Shown here: piece by piece, positions 1 through 12,190 of the stretch
Layout: every line of letters starts with the position of its first letter
Position numbering within the stretch: position 1 is the stretch's first letter
Assembly: GCA_964006375.1 (NCBI GenBank)
Contig: OZ023266.1
Span: 18,818,090 to 18,882,089 of the forward strand
From: Tillus elongatus
Taxonomy: Eukaryota; Arthropoda; Insecta; Coleoptera; Cleridae
Direction: 5' to 3'
Length of the DNA stretch: 64,000 nt
Position numbers and translations under genes: made by a program
Notes under the pieces: generated by a model
What the model saw: the letters and a program-made list of their open reading frames with translations, nothing else
The model's database searches: none
Told to the model about the DNA's origin: nothing

Positions 1-2
1 AT

Positions 3-435
3 GGCAATTTGAGTGGCGAAACGTATTTGGAGTTACTAGAAGATATCGTTTACCCTCTACTAATTGACATTGTTGAAAATGATGATCGCTATCAAGAAAA
101 TCAATTAGTGTTTCAAAAAGATGGAGCTCCTCCACATTTTTCACAACGTGTTAGAGAGTTTTTGAACAGGACAATGTATTGGGCGTAGAGGTGCTATTGA
201 GTGGCCCTCTAGATCACCGGATTTAACTCCTTTAGACTTCTTTCTATGGGGCCATTTAATGACTAGAATTTTCGCAACAGAACCGGAGTCTCTGGAAGAA
301 TTACGACGACGCATTCTTGAAGCATGCCGTCTAATAACTCCACAAATGCTCCAGAATGTCAGAGCTCGTTTTGAACAAAATTTATACTTTTGTATGGAAG
401 CTGGTGGTCAACAATTTGAACACTTACTTAACTGA
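3..435 (+). pseudogene. Tc1/mariner-superfamily (DD~41D type) transposase, C-terminal part
   Basis: This is the catalytic C-terminal half of a cut-and-paste DDE/D transposase, entering from the left edge of the window. In frame 3 it shows the second catalytic motif QKDGAPPH. After a one-base frameshift near 178-181 it continues as GRRGAIEWPSRSPDLTPLDF, followed by FLWGHL. The third catalytic Asp is the one in PLDFFLWG, and about 40 residues separate it from the second. That spacing is longer than in classic mariner (DD34D) and resembles the rosa/Visitor-like DD41D branch; the branch assignment is inference. The frame ends at a TGA (433-435). The first Asp and the N-terminal helix-turn-helix region lie outside the window. 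The frameshift makes it a dead copy. No terminal inverted repeat is evident downstream. Confidence 0.85.
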
Positions 436-1499
<1,064 letters not shown>

Positions 1500-2300
1500 A
1501 AAAAAATCGGGACTCAGCAAGTGCGTTAAGGTAGTGAATTTTCATAAGAGCAATATATTATAGTGATTTAGCCTTATTTTAGAAGTTATAAAACATTACT
1601 TTATTCACTTAGGAACAATAAAAAGTTTGGACGCAGCAAGTGCGTTATAACAGTGAATTTTTATAAAAAAGCTTTGAAAATCAAATGTGTTTTTAATGCA
1701 AGCAGTCATCAATTTGGTAACCGGTATAACCTATATAGTAGAAACATTGTGCCATGTTTTATCAAAATAACTTATTGTTTGAAAATGTACAAAAAATTTT
1801 CGACAATAAACTTTAAATGTTGGTTTCCTAGCCAACAAACGTTGGGTTAATAGCAAATTGAGTTATTGAAATTTGAAGCATTTAATGAAAATTTGCTACC
1901 GAAATGCACTTATTGCGTCTCGATTTTTTTTTTCTCACAAACATATTTCGATAAAAAATGCAATAAAATAAGGTTGTTCGAAAAAAAATTGCAGGGATCA
2001 CCAACGACTTATGGGCCAGCCGGTGATTGCCAAAATAATTTTATAAGATGCAGCTCAAGACACCCTATAATTAACTTATACAATTTTTTCTCGTCTCTTG
2101 TATAATAATAATTTTACTGAGCTTTACCGTAGAAATGCGTCACCCTGTATATATGTAAACAGATAAAAACTGAACGCAAGCCCGGATATGGATTCCAGGA
2201 GGCCTAGTTTACGCTCATTTGAAGACATTTTTTTTTAATTCCAAAGTCGCGTTCTTCTCATTGACGAATTTTTTGTATGAAAATTAGCTAAAAATTATGG
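1500..2300 (-). repeat. TA-core element, minus orientation, degraded
   Basis: Two divergent copies of the terminal motif (…CAGCAAGTGCGTT) occur at about 1507 and 1626. They are followed by the reversed terminal unit and right module, including the conserved block ACCAACGACTTATGGGCC near 1998. The reversed left module follows at about 2160-2290. Only a very short TATATATG remains where other copies carry a long (TA)n core, so this copy appears to have lost or never expanded its core. Confidence 0.75.
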
Positions 2301-2689
2301 ATCGTTAAATCATAAACTTACCTAAAACTACCGCCAAAGCATCAGAGAGAAAATAACTAACCTGTTGCATATCAGCCATTTTTGTAAACCTTAGATCCTT
2401 TATATGAGTTGATAAAACATATCAAACACTGTTTAGTCCACCCACTAACATTAATAAAGGAATAATTTGCACTTGTATATAAAAATTTCCCAAATAACAC
2501 AAATAATTTGTCGACTGAAACAGATAAACAATCTATTACCTTACGATAAACGTCAGTTAAAGCGTGTAACATACCTGCGCAATAATATCAAATGTTCCGT
2601 TGCCGGGCAACGACATACTAGATCTCATATAAACCAGGTTTGCCATTGTTAATGAAACGCGGTGATATTAAAAATAAATGTTCCAAATT
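2301..2689. other. Unassigned AT-rich sequence
   Basis: No gene seen. A small perfect hairpin, CGTTGCC-G-GGCAACG, lies at 2598-2612. Confidence 0.4.
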
Positions 2690-2929
2690 TGAATATCTCA
2701 ATTTTTTGTAAACCTAGAAAGCTGAATTTTGGCACATAGTTGGGTATTTCCCAAAGCAATATGTACACCAAATTTCTTCGAAATATCTTTGTAATTTTCG
2801 AAAGAAAATTTTCCCGGAAAACCTTATCCGATTTTCGTGGATAACGAACTCATCCAAGCTATTAATAAAAGAAAGGCACTTGCCGAGTTTCATCAAAATC
2901 GGTTAATTATTTTTTGAGTTATCGGTTGG

Positions 2930-2999
<70 letters not shown>

Positions 3000-3133
3000 A
3001 TATAAAAATCCACACTGACCCCGGATATAGGTTATAGGGGCGCAAATTCGCGCTCATTTGAAAATTTTTTTGCAAAGTCTCAGCATCGATACCTCTCTAT
3101 TAGTGATTTTTTTAATAAAAAATTCACTAAAAA
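2690..3133 (-). repeat. TA-core element fragment with (TA)n 2936-2996
   Basis: Minus-oriented copy. The reversed right module (2690-2935, containing GAGTTATCGGTTGGACAC) runs into about 30 TA units (2936-2996), then the reversed left module, which ends in the short palindrome at about 3105-3133. The outer terminal unit is missing. Confidence 0.85.
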
Positions 3134-3264
3134 TAAGGTAAAGAAAGGCAAGCAAAAACATGAGCTCTATCATAAATATTTATACAGTAATTTAGATATA
3201 AAACTCAAACGAAGAAATTGATAAACAGGAAATATACTCAACAAAAATACACTAGAAAGCTGAA

Positions 3265-3640
3265 CATAAAAAAATTCCCGTGTTTCATGCATTCAGGGTG
3301 ATTGTATGCATGCAAAAGGGGAAGAAGAACCCCCAGGTCGAAGAGGGTTTCGGCCCCCTCACCCAAAAACACAGGGGACTCTTCTTCCACTTGTGCATCC
3401 ATACAACTACCTGCAAGGCATAAAGCACAAGAACAATTTCTTAGGAGCAACCCGCAAGAAAGTTACTGGACCTGGGCGAATATGGTTGCGGTGCGGGGTA
3501 GACAGGGTTTAAAGGAGGTATTGCTGCAAAATGTGAAAAACGCATCTTTTCAAAGTCGGACAAATTTGCCGTGTGGCTTATGAATCCAAGGAGGGTTCTA
3601 AGCATGTTTCTGAGAAAAAATTCTAAAAATCCTAAATGCA
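3265..3640. repeat. C/G-run-rich repeat module, imperfect inverted repeat
   Basis: Related to the blocks at 5500-5895 and 54785-55160. It contains AAGAACCCCC, GCAAGAAAGTTAC and AAGGAGGGTTCTAAGCATG in an order that makes the two halves partly complementary. Short open frames inside are not conserved between copies, so I treat the block as non-coding. Confidence 0.6.
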
Positions 3641-3704
3641 GTAAATAAATTCACTTGCTGTTTCACTTCTTTTTAGCGAATTTTTTTTTTTTAATTCGCC
3701 TATG

Positions 3705-3712
3705 GGGAGATC

Positions 3713-3800
<88 letters not shown>

Positions 3801-4379
3801 ACCGATAACTCAAAAAATAATGGACCGATCTTGATAAAATTTGCCGAGTACCTTCCTTTTGCAAGTGGCTTGGATAAGTTCGTTAGCCAGGGAAATCGGA
3901 GCAGGTTTTCCCGGGAAATTTTGTATTTTCTTTATAAAAAAAATCATATCTCCAGAAGTAACAAAGTAAGGGCAACCAAATTTGGAGCACGTGTTTATAT
4001 TATAAATAGTGAACTCTGTACCGAAATTTAGGTCCCTAGCTTTAAAGAAAAAGAAGTTATGGGCAGTTAAAGCAACAAATTTTGGAGTTTTCCTCAAAAC
4101 GTCAAACTCGCAATTTTATACGTCAAAATTTACAATGTTTAGGCAAAGAATGTGAAACAAATACCGTTTGTGAAAAGAAAATGTTGCAAGAAAAGTGTTC
4201 TGCGAACCCTTAAGTTTCAGATTCAACCGTCATTGCCCTTCATTTTACTAAAATATTTACAGAATATCCATTTCAAATAGACCCTTTCTCTGATGTTTTG
4301 GTTGTCAGTTTAGTTAAGTTTGGTGGCTTTTTGGAGAGTTATTTGCAGGTTTAGTGAAGTTTATGGTTTAACGGTCTAT
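3705..4379 (+). repeat. TA-core element, right half, with (TA)n 3718-3797
   Basis: About 40 TA units (3718-3797) are followed by the right module in plus orientation. It includes CCGATAACTCAAAAAATAAT, AGTGGCTTGGATAAGTTCGT, CCTCAAAACGTCAAACTCGC and the region ending in a poly-T at about 4382. It leads directly into the tandem array of terminal units. The left module is absent. Confidence 0.85.
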
Positions 4380-5500
4380 AATTTTTTTTAGCTAATTATC
4401 GTAGAACAAATTTGTTAATGCATTTTTGCAGTTTTTATCGAAATATGCGTTTATAAGAAAAAATCTGGACGCAGTAAGTGCGTTTTGGTAGCGAATTTTC
4501 GGTAAATTTGCAGATTAGCCCCCGAACGCTTTTCAAAAAACTGTTTTCAGATACTTGCTCCCATCCCCCCTGGATCCACAAACCGCAAGAAAAATTTCTT
4601 GTTTACACCCCCCAAGGAAGTTACGGGACCAGGAGTGAGTAGGAGTGCATAATTTTTTTTTGGCTACATTTCATAGAACAAATTCGTTAATGCATTTTTG
4701 CATTTTTGTTTAAATATGATGCGTTTGTAAGAAAAAAATATGGACGCAGTAAGTGCGTTTTGGTAGCGAATTTTCGGTAAATTTGCAGTTTAGCTCCCGA
4801 ACGCTTTTCAAAAAACTGTTTCCAGAAACTTGCCCCCATCCCCCCTGGATCCACAAACCCCCAAAAAAAATGTCTTGTTCACACCCCCCAAGAAAGTTAC
4901 GGGACCAGGAGTGAGTAGGGGTGCATAATTTCTTTTAGCTAAATTTCATAGAACAAATTCGTTAATGCATTTTTGCATTTTTGTTTAAATATGATGCGTT
5001 TGTAAGAAAAAAAATATGGACGCAATAAGTGCGTTTTGGTAGCGAATTTTCGGTAAATTTGCAGTTTAGCTCCGAACGCTTTTCAAAAAACTGTTTTCAG
5101 AAACTTGCCCCCATCCCCCCTGGATCCACAAACCTCCAAAAAAAATTCTTGTTCACACCCCCCAAGAAAGTTACGCGACCAGGAGTGAGTAGGGGTGCAT
5201 AATTTTTTTTAGCTAAATTTCATGGAACAAATTCGTTAATGCATTTTTGCATTTTTTGTTTAAATATGATGCGTTTGTAAGAAAAAAATCTGGACGCAGT
5301 AAGTGCGTTTTGGTAGCGAATTTTCGGTAAATTTGCAGTTTAGCTCCGAACGCTTTTCAAAAAACTGTTTTCAGAAACTTGCCCCCATCCCCCCTGGATC
5401 CACAAACCTCAAAAAAAATTCTTGTTCACACCCCCCAAGAAAGTTACGCGACCAGGAGTGAGTAGGGGTGCATAATTTTTTTTAGCTAAATTTCAGTTTA
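4380..5500 (+). repeat. Tandem array, about four copies of a 275 bp unit
   Basis: The motif GGACGCA(G/A)TAAGTGCG recurs at 4467, 4742, 5018 and 5292, giving periods of 275, 276 and 274 bp. Each unit also carries GAACGCTTTTCAAAAAACTG, a run of C followed by TGGATCCACAAACC, ACGGGACCAGGAGTGAGTAG (with single changes between units) and AATTCGTTAATGCATTTTTG. The units are nearly identical, much more so than the dispersed copies of the same motif, so the array is young or homogenised. It begins as a tandem expansion of the TA-core terminal unit. Confidence 0.93.
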
Positions 5501-5895
5501 GCTTCCGAACGTTTTTCAAAAAACTTTTTTGAGAAACCTTCCCTTCTCCCCCCATGGATCTACAAACCCCACGAAAAATTTCTTGTTCTTACCCCCCAAG
5601 GAAGATACGGGACCAGGAGTGAGTAGTGGTGCTGAGCGGGGTAGGTAGTAAAAAGGAAATATGAGCAGAAAATTCGAATAAAGCGGGCTTGAAAGCTGTC
5701 TATTTCACATCTTGAAGCCATATCTCCCTTAAACCTACCCCGCACACCACCCCTATTCACTCCCAGTCCCATAACTTCCTTGGGGGTGTGAACAAAAAAT
5801 TTTTCTTGTGGTTTGTGCATCCAGGTGGGATCCTAGTAATGTTTCTGAAAACAATTTGTTGAAAAGCGTTCGGGAGCTAATCTGCAAATTTACCG
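5500..5895. repeat. Imperfect palindrome at the end of the tandem array
   Basis: The left arm (about 5500-5645, with GGGACCAGGAGTGAGTAG) and right arm (about 5735-5895, with CACTCCCAGTCCCATAACTT) are reverse complements with scattered changes, separated by about 90 bp. The arms share sequence with the 275 bp array unit, so one array unit appears to have been copied in the opposite orientation. Confidence 0.85.
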
Positions 5896-6325
5896 AATTT
5901 TCATTAAATCCTTCAAATTTCAATAACTCAATTTGCTATTAACGTAAGCTTTGTTGGATAGAAAACCAACATTTAAATTTATTTTCGAAATTTTTTTGTA
6001 TATTTTCAAACCATAAGTAATTTTGATAAAATATAGTACATTGTTTCTACTATATAGGCTATACCGGTAATCAGATTGATGCCTGCTCGCATTTGCTATT
6101 AAAAACATTTTTATGGAAATTCACTTCCATAACACATTTGCTGCATCTAAACTTTTGAAAAATGTTTATATATTTTCAAACAATAAATTTATTTCAATGA
6201 AATATGGTACATTGTTTCTATATAGGCAACCAAGTTTGATGCCTGCTTTCATCAAAGAAAGACATTTGCTATTAAAAATATTTTAAAGAAAATTCGCTAC
6301 CATAACGCACTTGCTGCGTCTAGAG
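5896..6325 (+). repeat. Two consecutive terminal units of the TA-core family
   Basis: Two plus-oriented terminal units end at about 6155 (ACACATTTGCTGCATC, diverged) and 6322 (ACGCACTTGCTGCGTC). Both share TACATTGTTTCTA and ATGCCTGCT with the other copies. The second is internally shortened. Confidence 0.85.
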
Positions 6326-6564
6326 ATTTTTTTTAATGTTTAGATTACATATATAAGCACAAGATAAGTAAGTATAATAAATGGTGGCCCTTAATTAACA
6401 TCGGGGCTACACAAACTTAAAAGTAGAGAAGACATTTAGATCGTGTGTTAAGAGCCATAAATTTGATTAAAAATCACTTCTAACTGCATGCAGACAAAAA
6501 TTTGTCAAACACATTTATAAAATCTAACAAAAAATAACAGTTTTACGATATTATTTTAAATAAA

Positions 6565-6566
<2 letters not shown>
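6326..6566. other. Unassigned AT-rich sequence
   Basis: I see no gene and no match to the other repeats in the window. Confidence 0.4.

Positions 6567-6648
<82 letters not shown>
6567..6648. repeat. (TA)n microsatellite
   Basis: About 41 TA units. Its right edge is immediately followed by the 5'-truncated reverse transcriptase fragment. Confidence 0.97.
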
Positions 6649-6649
<1 letters not shown>

Positions 6650-6654
6650 CGAGA

Positions 6655-7235
6655 CTTTTATAACTGACACAAAATTACTGCATATGCTGATGACACCACA
6701 GTAGAATCGTGGACTGAGTTAAAGACGTTGGTGGAGCAGGACTTTCCTAAGATCTAGAATTTCTTCTATCGGAAGGTTCTACGGTCAATATTTATAAAAC
6801 CTACTACGTACCATTTTCGAGTTGTCGGAACAATATGTCTGGTTTTCCTTCGCTTAAGACCTCGGTTGACGGCTCGAAGTTCGTTGTCTGTCCATAAGAC
6901 AGTAACATATATTTGGGGTTATCATTGATCAACATATGAGGTAGAGCTACCATATGGAGTAGTTGGTTACAAATCTGTGAGCACTTCTCCACAAAATTAC
7001 AGTTTTACAACGGCTTTGTGAACTAAAACAGCTTAAAGTTATATATTGTGCACTTGCTCAGGCACATCTTCATCCGGTTTGACAGCGTGGGGTGGAGTTC
7101 TGAGTTGTCACTTGAGAAATCTGGAAACAATTACCAAATGGATTCTGAAGATTATATTAAATCAAAAATTTGCTTACTCCAGTGAGGCTTCGAATCTGGT
7201 TCTCTGGACCTGAGGCACAGTGAAGTGGTCATGAC
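6655..7235 (+). pseudogene. Non-LTR retrotransposon reverse transcriptase fragment
   Basis: This is a decayed reverse transcriptase, 5'-truncated just past the (TA)n tract. The catalytic palm motif is readable as ITAYADDTT (about 6674-6697). After frame changes, a downstream palm/thumb motif reads YLGVIIDQHMR (about 6911-6943), followed by a thumb-like stretch around LRNLETITKWILK. In an intact element this enzyme copies the element RNA at a nicked genomic target. Here fingers, endonuclease and any gag are missing, and stops and frameshifts occur throughout. It is a different family from the CR1-like copies A to E. A 3' tail containing GAAAGGCCTTTCTGGCC follows at about 7299. The clade is uncertain. 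Confidence 0.75.
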
Positions 7236-7357
7236 ACGACCTAAAACTTTATGTGCGATTATTATTATTTACCAGTACATAATACCACGAAAGGCCTTTC
7301 TGGCCTTTTATATTTCAAGAAATAATTGTTTTTAATATATTTGTCTGGTAAAAAAAG

Positions 7358-8310
7358 TCTGGACGCAGCAAGTGCGTTATGGAGGTGAATTTTCATAAAA
7401 ATGTATTTAATAGCAAATGCGATCAGGCATCAATCTGATTACCGGTATAGCCTATCCAGTAGAAACAATGTACTATATTTTAACAAAATTACTTATTGTT
7501 TAAAAATGTACAAAAATTTTCTGAAAATAAACCTAAATGTTGGTTTCCTAGCCAACAAACCTTACGTTAATAGCATATTGAGTTGTTCAAGTTTGAAGAA
7601 TTTAGTGAAAATTCTCTACCAAAACGCGCTTACTGCGTCCAGATTTTTTCTTACAAACATGCATCATGTTTCGGTAACAAATGCAAAGATTCATTAGCCA
7701 ATTTGTTCTACGATAATTAGCTAAAAATTGTAGAGCGTTAAACCATAAACTTCACTAAACCTACAGCGAAAGCATCAACTTAACTAAACCGACAATCAAA
7801 GCAATAGAGAAAGGGTCTATTTGAAGCGAATTTTCTGTAAATATTTTAGTAACATGAAGGGCAATGATGGTTGAAGCTGAAACTTAAGTGTTCCCACAAC
7901 ACTCTTCTTGCAACATTTTCTTTTCACAATCCGTATTTGTTTCACGATCTTTGCCTAAACATTACCAACTTTGACGTTTCAAATTGCGACTTTGACGTTT
8001 TGATGAAAACTCCAACATTTTTTTCTTTAACTGCATATAACTTTTTTTTATTTTTAAACTTAGAGACCTAAGTTTTGGCGCATAGTTCACTCTTTATAAT
8101 GCAAATACGCAAACCAAATTTGTTTGTCCTTATTGTGTTATTTTCGGAGATATAAATTTTTTTATTAAAAAAAAAACACAAAATTTTCCGGAAAAACCTG
8201 GGTCGATTTTCCTGGATAACAAACTTATCTAAGCCACTTGCAAAATGAAGGTACTCACCAAATTTGATCAAGGTCGGCCTATTATTTTTTGAGTTATCGG
8301 TGTGATACAT
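7358..8310 (-). repeat. TA-core element, minus orientation, core replaced
   Basis: A complete terminal unit (GGACGCAGCAAGTGCGTT at 7364 to GCGCTTACTGCGTCC near 7650) is followed by the reversed right module up to GAGTTATCGGTGTGATACAT. The element stops at about 8310, exactly where a (TA)n core is expected. A retrotransposon fragment takes its place. Confidence 0.88.
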
Positions 8311-8545
8311 GACAAAAAAGATATTAATTTTAATAGGCATCTCAAAATAGATGCAATACATAATTTGGGCATAGAATGGCTTAGTTTTGCAACCAGATTA
8401 CAAAATCCATATGTCCCCATCCATTCAACATTGTCGAGAACAATATCACATATTGACGAATATAACATCTCATACTGTACAACTATTACCAGAATGAAAA
8501 TAAACCATGGCTGTTTGCCATCTTACGTGTATACGATTGGCATAT
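8311..8545 (+). pseudogene. Non-LTR element RNase H-region C-terminal fragment
   Basis: An uninterrupted reading frame whose conserved part is TTITRMKINHGCLPSYVYT (about 8479-8535). This resembles the region just after the RNase H domain in I/R1-type and related non-LTR polyproteins, where an R-hydrophobic-R-hydrophobic-G/N-H pattern precedes a CCHC-like zinc motif. The zinc motif itself is cut off by the following palindrome. The piece is sandwiched between the right and left modules of TA-core elements. Family identification rests on a short motif, so it is tentative. Confidence 0.45.
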
Positions 8546-8673
8546 TAGTGAATTTTCTTTAAGAAAAAATCAGTAATGAGGCGATCCTGATATTTGAATT
8601 TTGACAAAAATTCTTCAAATGAATTAGGCCCCCTAGAACGCATATCCAGGGTCAGTTTTAATTTTTATATGTT

Positions 8674-8753
<80 letters not shown>
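8546..8753 (+). repeat. TA-core left module with (TA)n 8673-8753
   Basis: Palindrome (TAGTGAATTTTC…AATCAGTAATGAGG) at about 8548-8580, then the left module (AGGCCCCCTAGAACGCATAT, CAGGGTCAGTTT), then about 40 TA units. The 3' end of a minus-strand retrotransposon follows directly. Confidence 0.88.
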
Positions 8754-8757
<4 letters not shown>

Positions 8758-9319
8758 CAGACAGACATTTATTAATACAACTAAAATATATTTTCTTGGA
8801 TACCTAAGTCAACATGACTTGTTTGTATCCTTTACAGCTAACTCCACACAATCGCCAGTACATTAATGTAAACCACTTAATATCCACAATTTTTTAGTTT
8901 TCTTTCCCTCTTTTTTTGTGCCCCTATCTAACCAGATGTGCCCCGATCCTCAAAAGATGAGAGATGCAACTTTAAACCAAAACAATGTCTTAGTGTTAAC
9001 CTCAGTAGGGGAATCAACAGCATATCCTACACTCAATATAGTTCATTTTGTCAACCCTTTTTCATATCTTTCTTCTGCATATATGATATCCATACAACCA
9101 ACACCTCTATACCACCCACAACCAAAATGTTCATACACATCATAGTACTCACCCACCCATTTCTTTACCCATGCATATTATATTTACAGACACATATGCA
9201 CACAGACACGCACTCACGACAGCACACTCCCACACAGCACACACTTACTTTCCCTGCACCTTGTCCAGGCAACACATCCACTCCACTTTCTCCATACCAC
9301 TCAACTATCATACTGCTCT
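8754..9319 (-). other. 3' untranslated region of the minus-strand non-LTR element
   Basis: Lies between the stop of the reverse transcriptase frame and the (TA)n tract. On the minus strand it ends TTAATAAATGTCTGTCTG and then runs straight into (TA)n, so an AATAAA sits just before the tract. The middle is CA/GT-rich (9180-9245). Non-coding. Confidence 0.55.
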
Positions 9320-10365
9320 CTACTTTAACATTGCTTTCAGTTCGACCTGTTTCAAAATAACAAAGCTAAAAATTTCTTTTTTAAATTTAGATTTAGATAA
9401 AATCCTCAAATTTGCTGGTAATTGATTATATAACTTTGGACCCCAAAATAAAACCGATCTTTTATAAACGCTCCTATTTACCGGTGGAATAGTCAAGTTT
9501 TTACCTATTCTACAACTTGTGCCATATGTGTGGTCCACCACATTTATTGCCCGAAAATGATGATGCATATGTTTTAGTACATTTAATATAAACATTCCTC
9601 TTATATCGAGTAGTTTAATATAGTCGTTACTATAAAGAAAGTTCGTACTAGACCTAGAATCCCTATGAAGAATGACTCTCAATATACTATTTTGAGTAAC
9701 TTGAAGCGCAGCTAATGCATTTTCATAGCACGCACCCCAGAAAATAATACCATACCCCACAAAAGACTCCACGAGAGACTTGTAAACCAGTATTAGGTTT
9801 TCTGTTGTTAAAATATTTCGCAGGGTATAGAATTTGTATATAATCTTTTTCACCTTTGCATTCATATACGCTGCATGTTCTTGCCATTTTAAATTATTGT
9901 CTACCAGCAGACCAAGATATTTGACACTGTGAGACTCAGTCAGTTTACAGCAATCATCATGTATACTAATTGATAGACTGGAGGATGGTCTTCCGGCTGC
10001 TGTCGGTGAGAAAGCCACATATGATGTTTTTGTTAGATTCAGCGCTAGTAGGTTACTGTCTAGTACCTCTTTCACATGATTGATTGTTGTCTCCGCTCTT
10101 TCAAACAATTTTTCCCATTGATTTCCCACAAACACCAGAACGGTATCATCTGCATAAGCAATAGGTATACAGTCCAAAGTTAGGTCTTCAATTATATCAT
10201 TTACATAAATAGAAAACAATATTGGACCCAATATACTTCCCTGTGGTACACCACACGTAACCACTCGTCCCTCACTCACACAGTCACCCACTCTCACACG
10301 CTGGATTCTCTCATGAAGGTAGCTACCAAAAAGTGACAACGTATGTCCTCTTATCCCAATCAACT
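9320..10365 (-). pseudogene. Non-LTR retrotransposon reverse transcriptase, 5'-truncated, open frame
   Basis: The longest clean coding remnant here, about 345 codons on the minus strand. It begins in the reverse transcriptase palm: a GIRG motif near the start, [19 protein letters not shown] (block B), [11 protein letters not shown] (catalytic YADD) and [14 protein letters not shown]. It then runs through the thumb to a C-terminal [15 protein letters not shown] block typical of Jockey/CR1-group enzymes. Fingers, endonuclease and ORF1 are missing. The 5' truncation coincides with a (TA)n tract (10366-10512), and an in-frame run of Ile-Tyr codons read from that tract is not part of the protein. 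The frame is free of stops, so the insertion is fairly young. It cannot act alone without its 5' half. It is a different family from copies A to E. Confidence 0.88.
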
Positions 10366-10760
<395 letters not shown>

Positions 10761-11689
10761 CCTAACTTTCATAGATATATGTAAATGTTAAATGAAACCA
10801 TTGAAGCACATTTTAAAGAATTACGAAAATATTTAAAAAATTTGAGTTCTAAAACTTCTTAAATGGTTAAAGAGCTAATGTCATTATCCGGAATTAATTT
10901 TTCATCAATGAGCATAAAATATTGGAAGCGTTTCGTAGGTAGCGTTAAAAACGTCTTGTAGCGAAAAATGGAGAGAGCTGCTTCAGATCGCGGCCCCATT
11001 TTCTTGATAATTTATTCAGCAGTCGAGTTCCTAAATATGAAAATTACGAAAGTCGAGTCGTGTTTCGAATGAAATACTCCGATCTTATTCCAGAGAATCA
11101 CATTATAGAACCTGATCAGTCGGAAACACGTATTCGGAAGAAGTCATGTAAAAAATATGTTCATTTTATAAAATGTTATTTAAGTATCTGTTCTCTCCAA
11201 GCAATTTAACTAACCTACCAAAAGAACGACTCAGGAACAACAATAAAAATCTCCTCTCTCACACAACTTTTCTCTGGCGCGCCCTTATTAAAAGAATAAA
11301 GGAATAATGAAGTGCTGAAACAGTCATATAAACTTTTCTTATTCCGGCGACGAAATAAAATTTTAACACCTAATTCAGGGACACAATTTGTTTTTCCAAG
11401 TCGAAAACAACTCGCATTATAATTAGTTCTAACATGGAGACGGTGTGTTTTCTCAGCTGATGTATTTATGTCTGTTTATACTGCTTGGAGAAGATAAAGA
11501 TGCCTTACCTCACGACTCTAATATTATTATTCATTTTAAACGACTCGCACGGAAATGACTATATGTTCTTATTTACAAATATGGAATGTAAATTAACAAA
11601 TTTTTGTCGACAAATGTGGATTTATGTAATATAATCAGGCAGCTATTTCCTAATCGCAACGTTCTATCTTAATGATCATTTTAATTAAT
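10761..11689. other. Unassigned sequence, no gene seen
   Basis: AT-rich, no recognisable protein or repeat. A stretch of about 100 bp near 10930-11110 is more balanced in composition, but its reading frames are short. Confidence 0.4.
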
Positions 11690-11812
11690 TTTCTTTAAAA
11701 CATTATCTAAAGAAGAGATCCCGACTTTTGACTTTTGAAAATTTTCTTGAAATGGGCGCGAACTAGGCCCCCTAAAACACATATCCAGGGTCAGTTTAAA
11801 TTTTTATATGTA
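11690..11812 (+). repeat. TA-core left module, truncated at the core position
   Basis: Contains GAGATCCCGACTTTTGA, AGGCCCCCTAAAACACATAT and CAGGGTCAGTTTAAATTTTT, then TATATGTA, where the long TA tract would start. A mariner-type fragment begins there instead. Confidence 0.85.
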
Positions 11813-12190
11813 ACGGGTGGGCTATTTAAGATTTGGCATTTGAATCGGCTATAAAAAAAACTAATGAATATTTTTTCAGAGTTATGAGTTTATTAGAAAG
11901 ATTGAACCTTTCCATTTAGGAATGAAGGATAACATCATTCAAATGACTGCCACGGCCTTACAATAGCCCATTCAATCAGTCCAATTTTTCAGTACATTTT
12001 CGAATGTTTGGGCCTCTATTTCGTCAATGGCAACTTCGATTTCATGTTTCAAGTAGCCAATCGTCTCTGGATGGTTAGCGTAACACTTGTCCTTAACAGC
12101 TCCCCACAAAAAAGGGCAGCTTCGAGGTGGCCAATTGACATCAGCAAAATCCGCACCACAGTTTATCGTTGTGGATGCATTCTGTTTAAG
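11813..12190 (-). pseudogene. Tc1/mariner-superfamily transposase, C-terminal fragment
   Basis: On the minus strand this reads VNWPPRSCP then FLWGAVKDKCYANHPETI, followed by a helical C-terminus (EIEVAIDEIEAQTFENVL) and a stop. Relatives carry a short segment with the third catalytic Asp between PPRSC and FLWG. Here a small in-frame deletion has removed it (about 12112-12120), so the catalytic centre is lost. The 3' untranslated part extends to about 11813 and ends in GGGTGGGCTATTTAAGATT (given in plus orientation). That end abuts the TA position of a TA-core left module, which fits the TA target preference of this superfamily. Confidence 0.8.

Noticed and set aside
3302..3583. Plus-strand open frame of 93 codons
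   Set aside because: Lies in a repeat module whose other copies (5500-5895, 54785-55160) do not keep the frame; composition is driven by C and G runs.
4380..5500. Regular 275 bp repeats considered as a CRISPR-like array
   Set aside because: The whole unit repeats without distinct spacers, and the genome is eukaryotic; it is an ordinary tandem array.
5560..5820. Minus-strand open frame across the palindrome
   Set aside because: It is generated by the inverted repeat arms and is not conserved in related copies.
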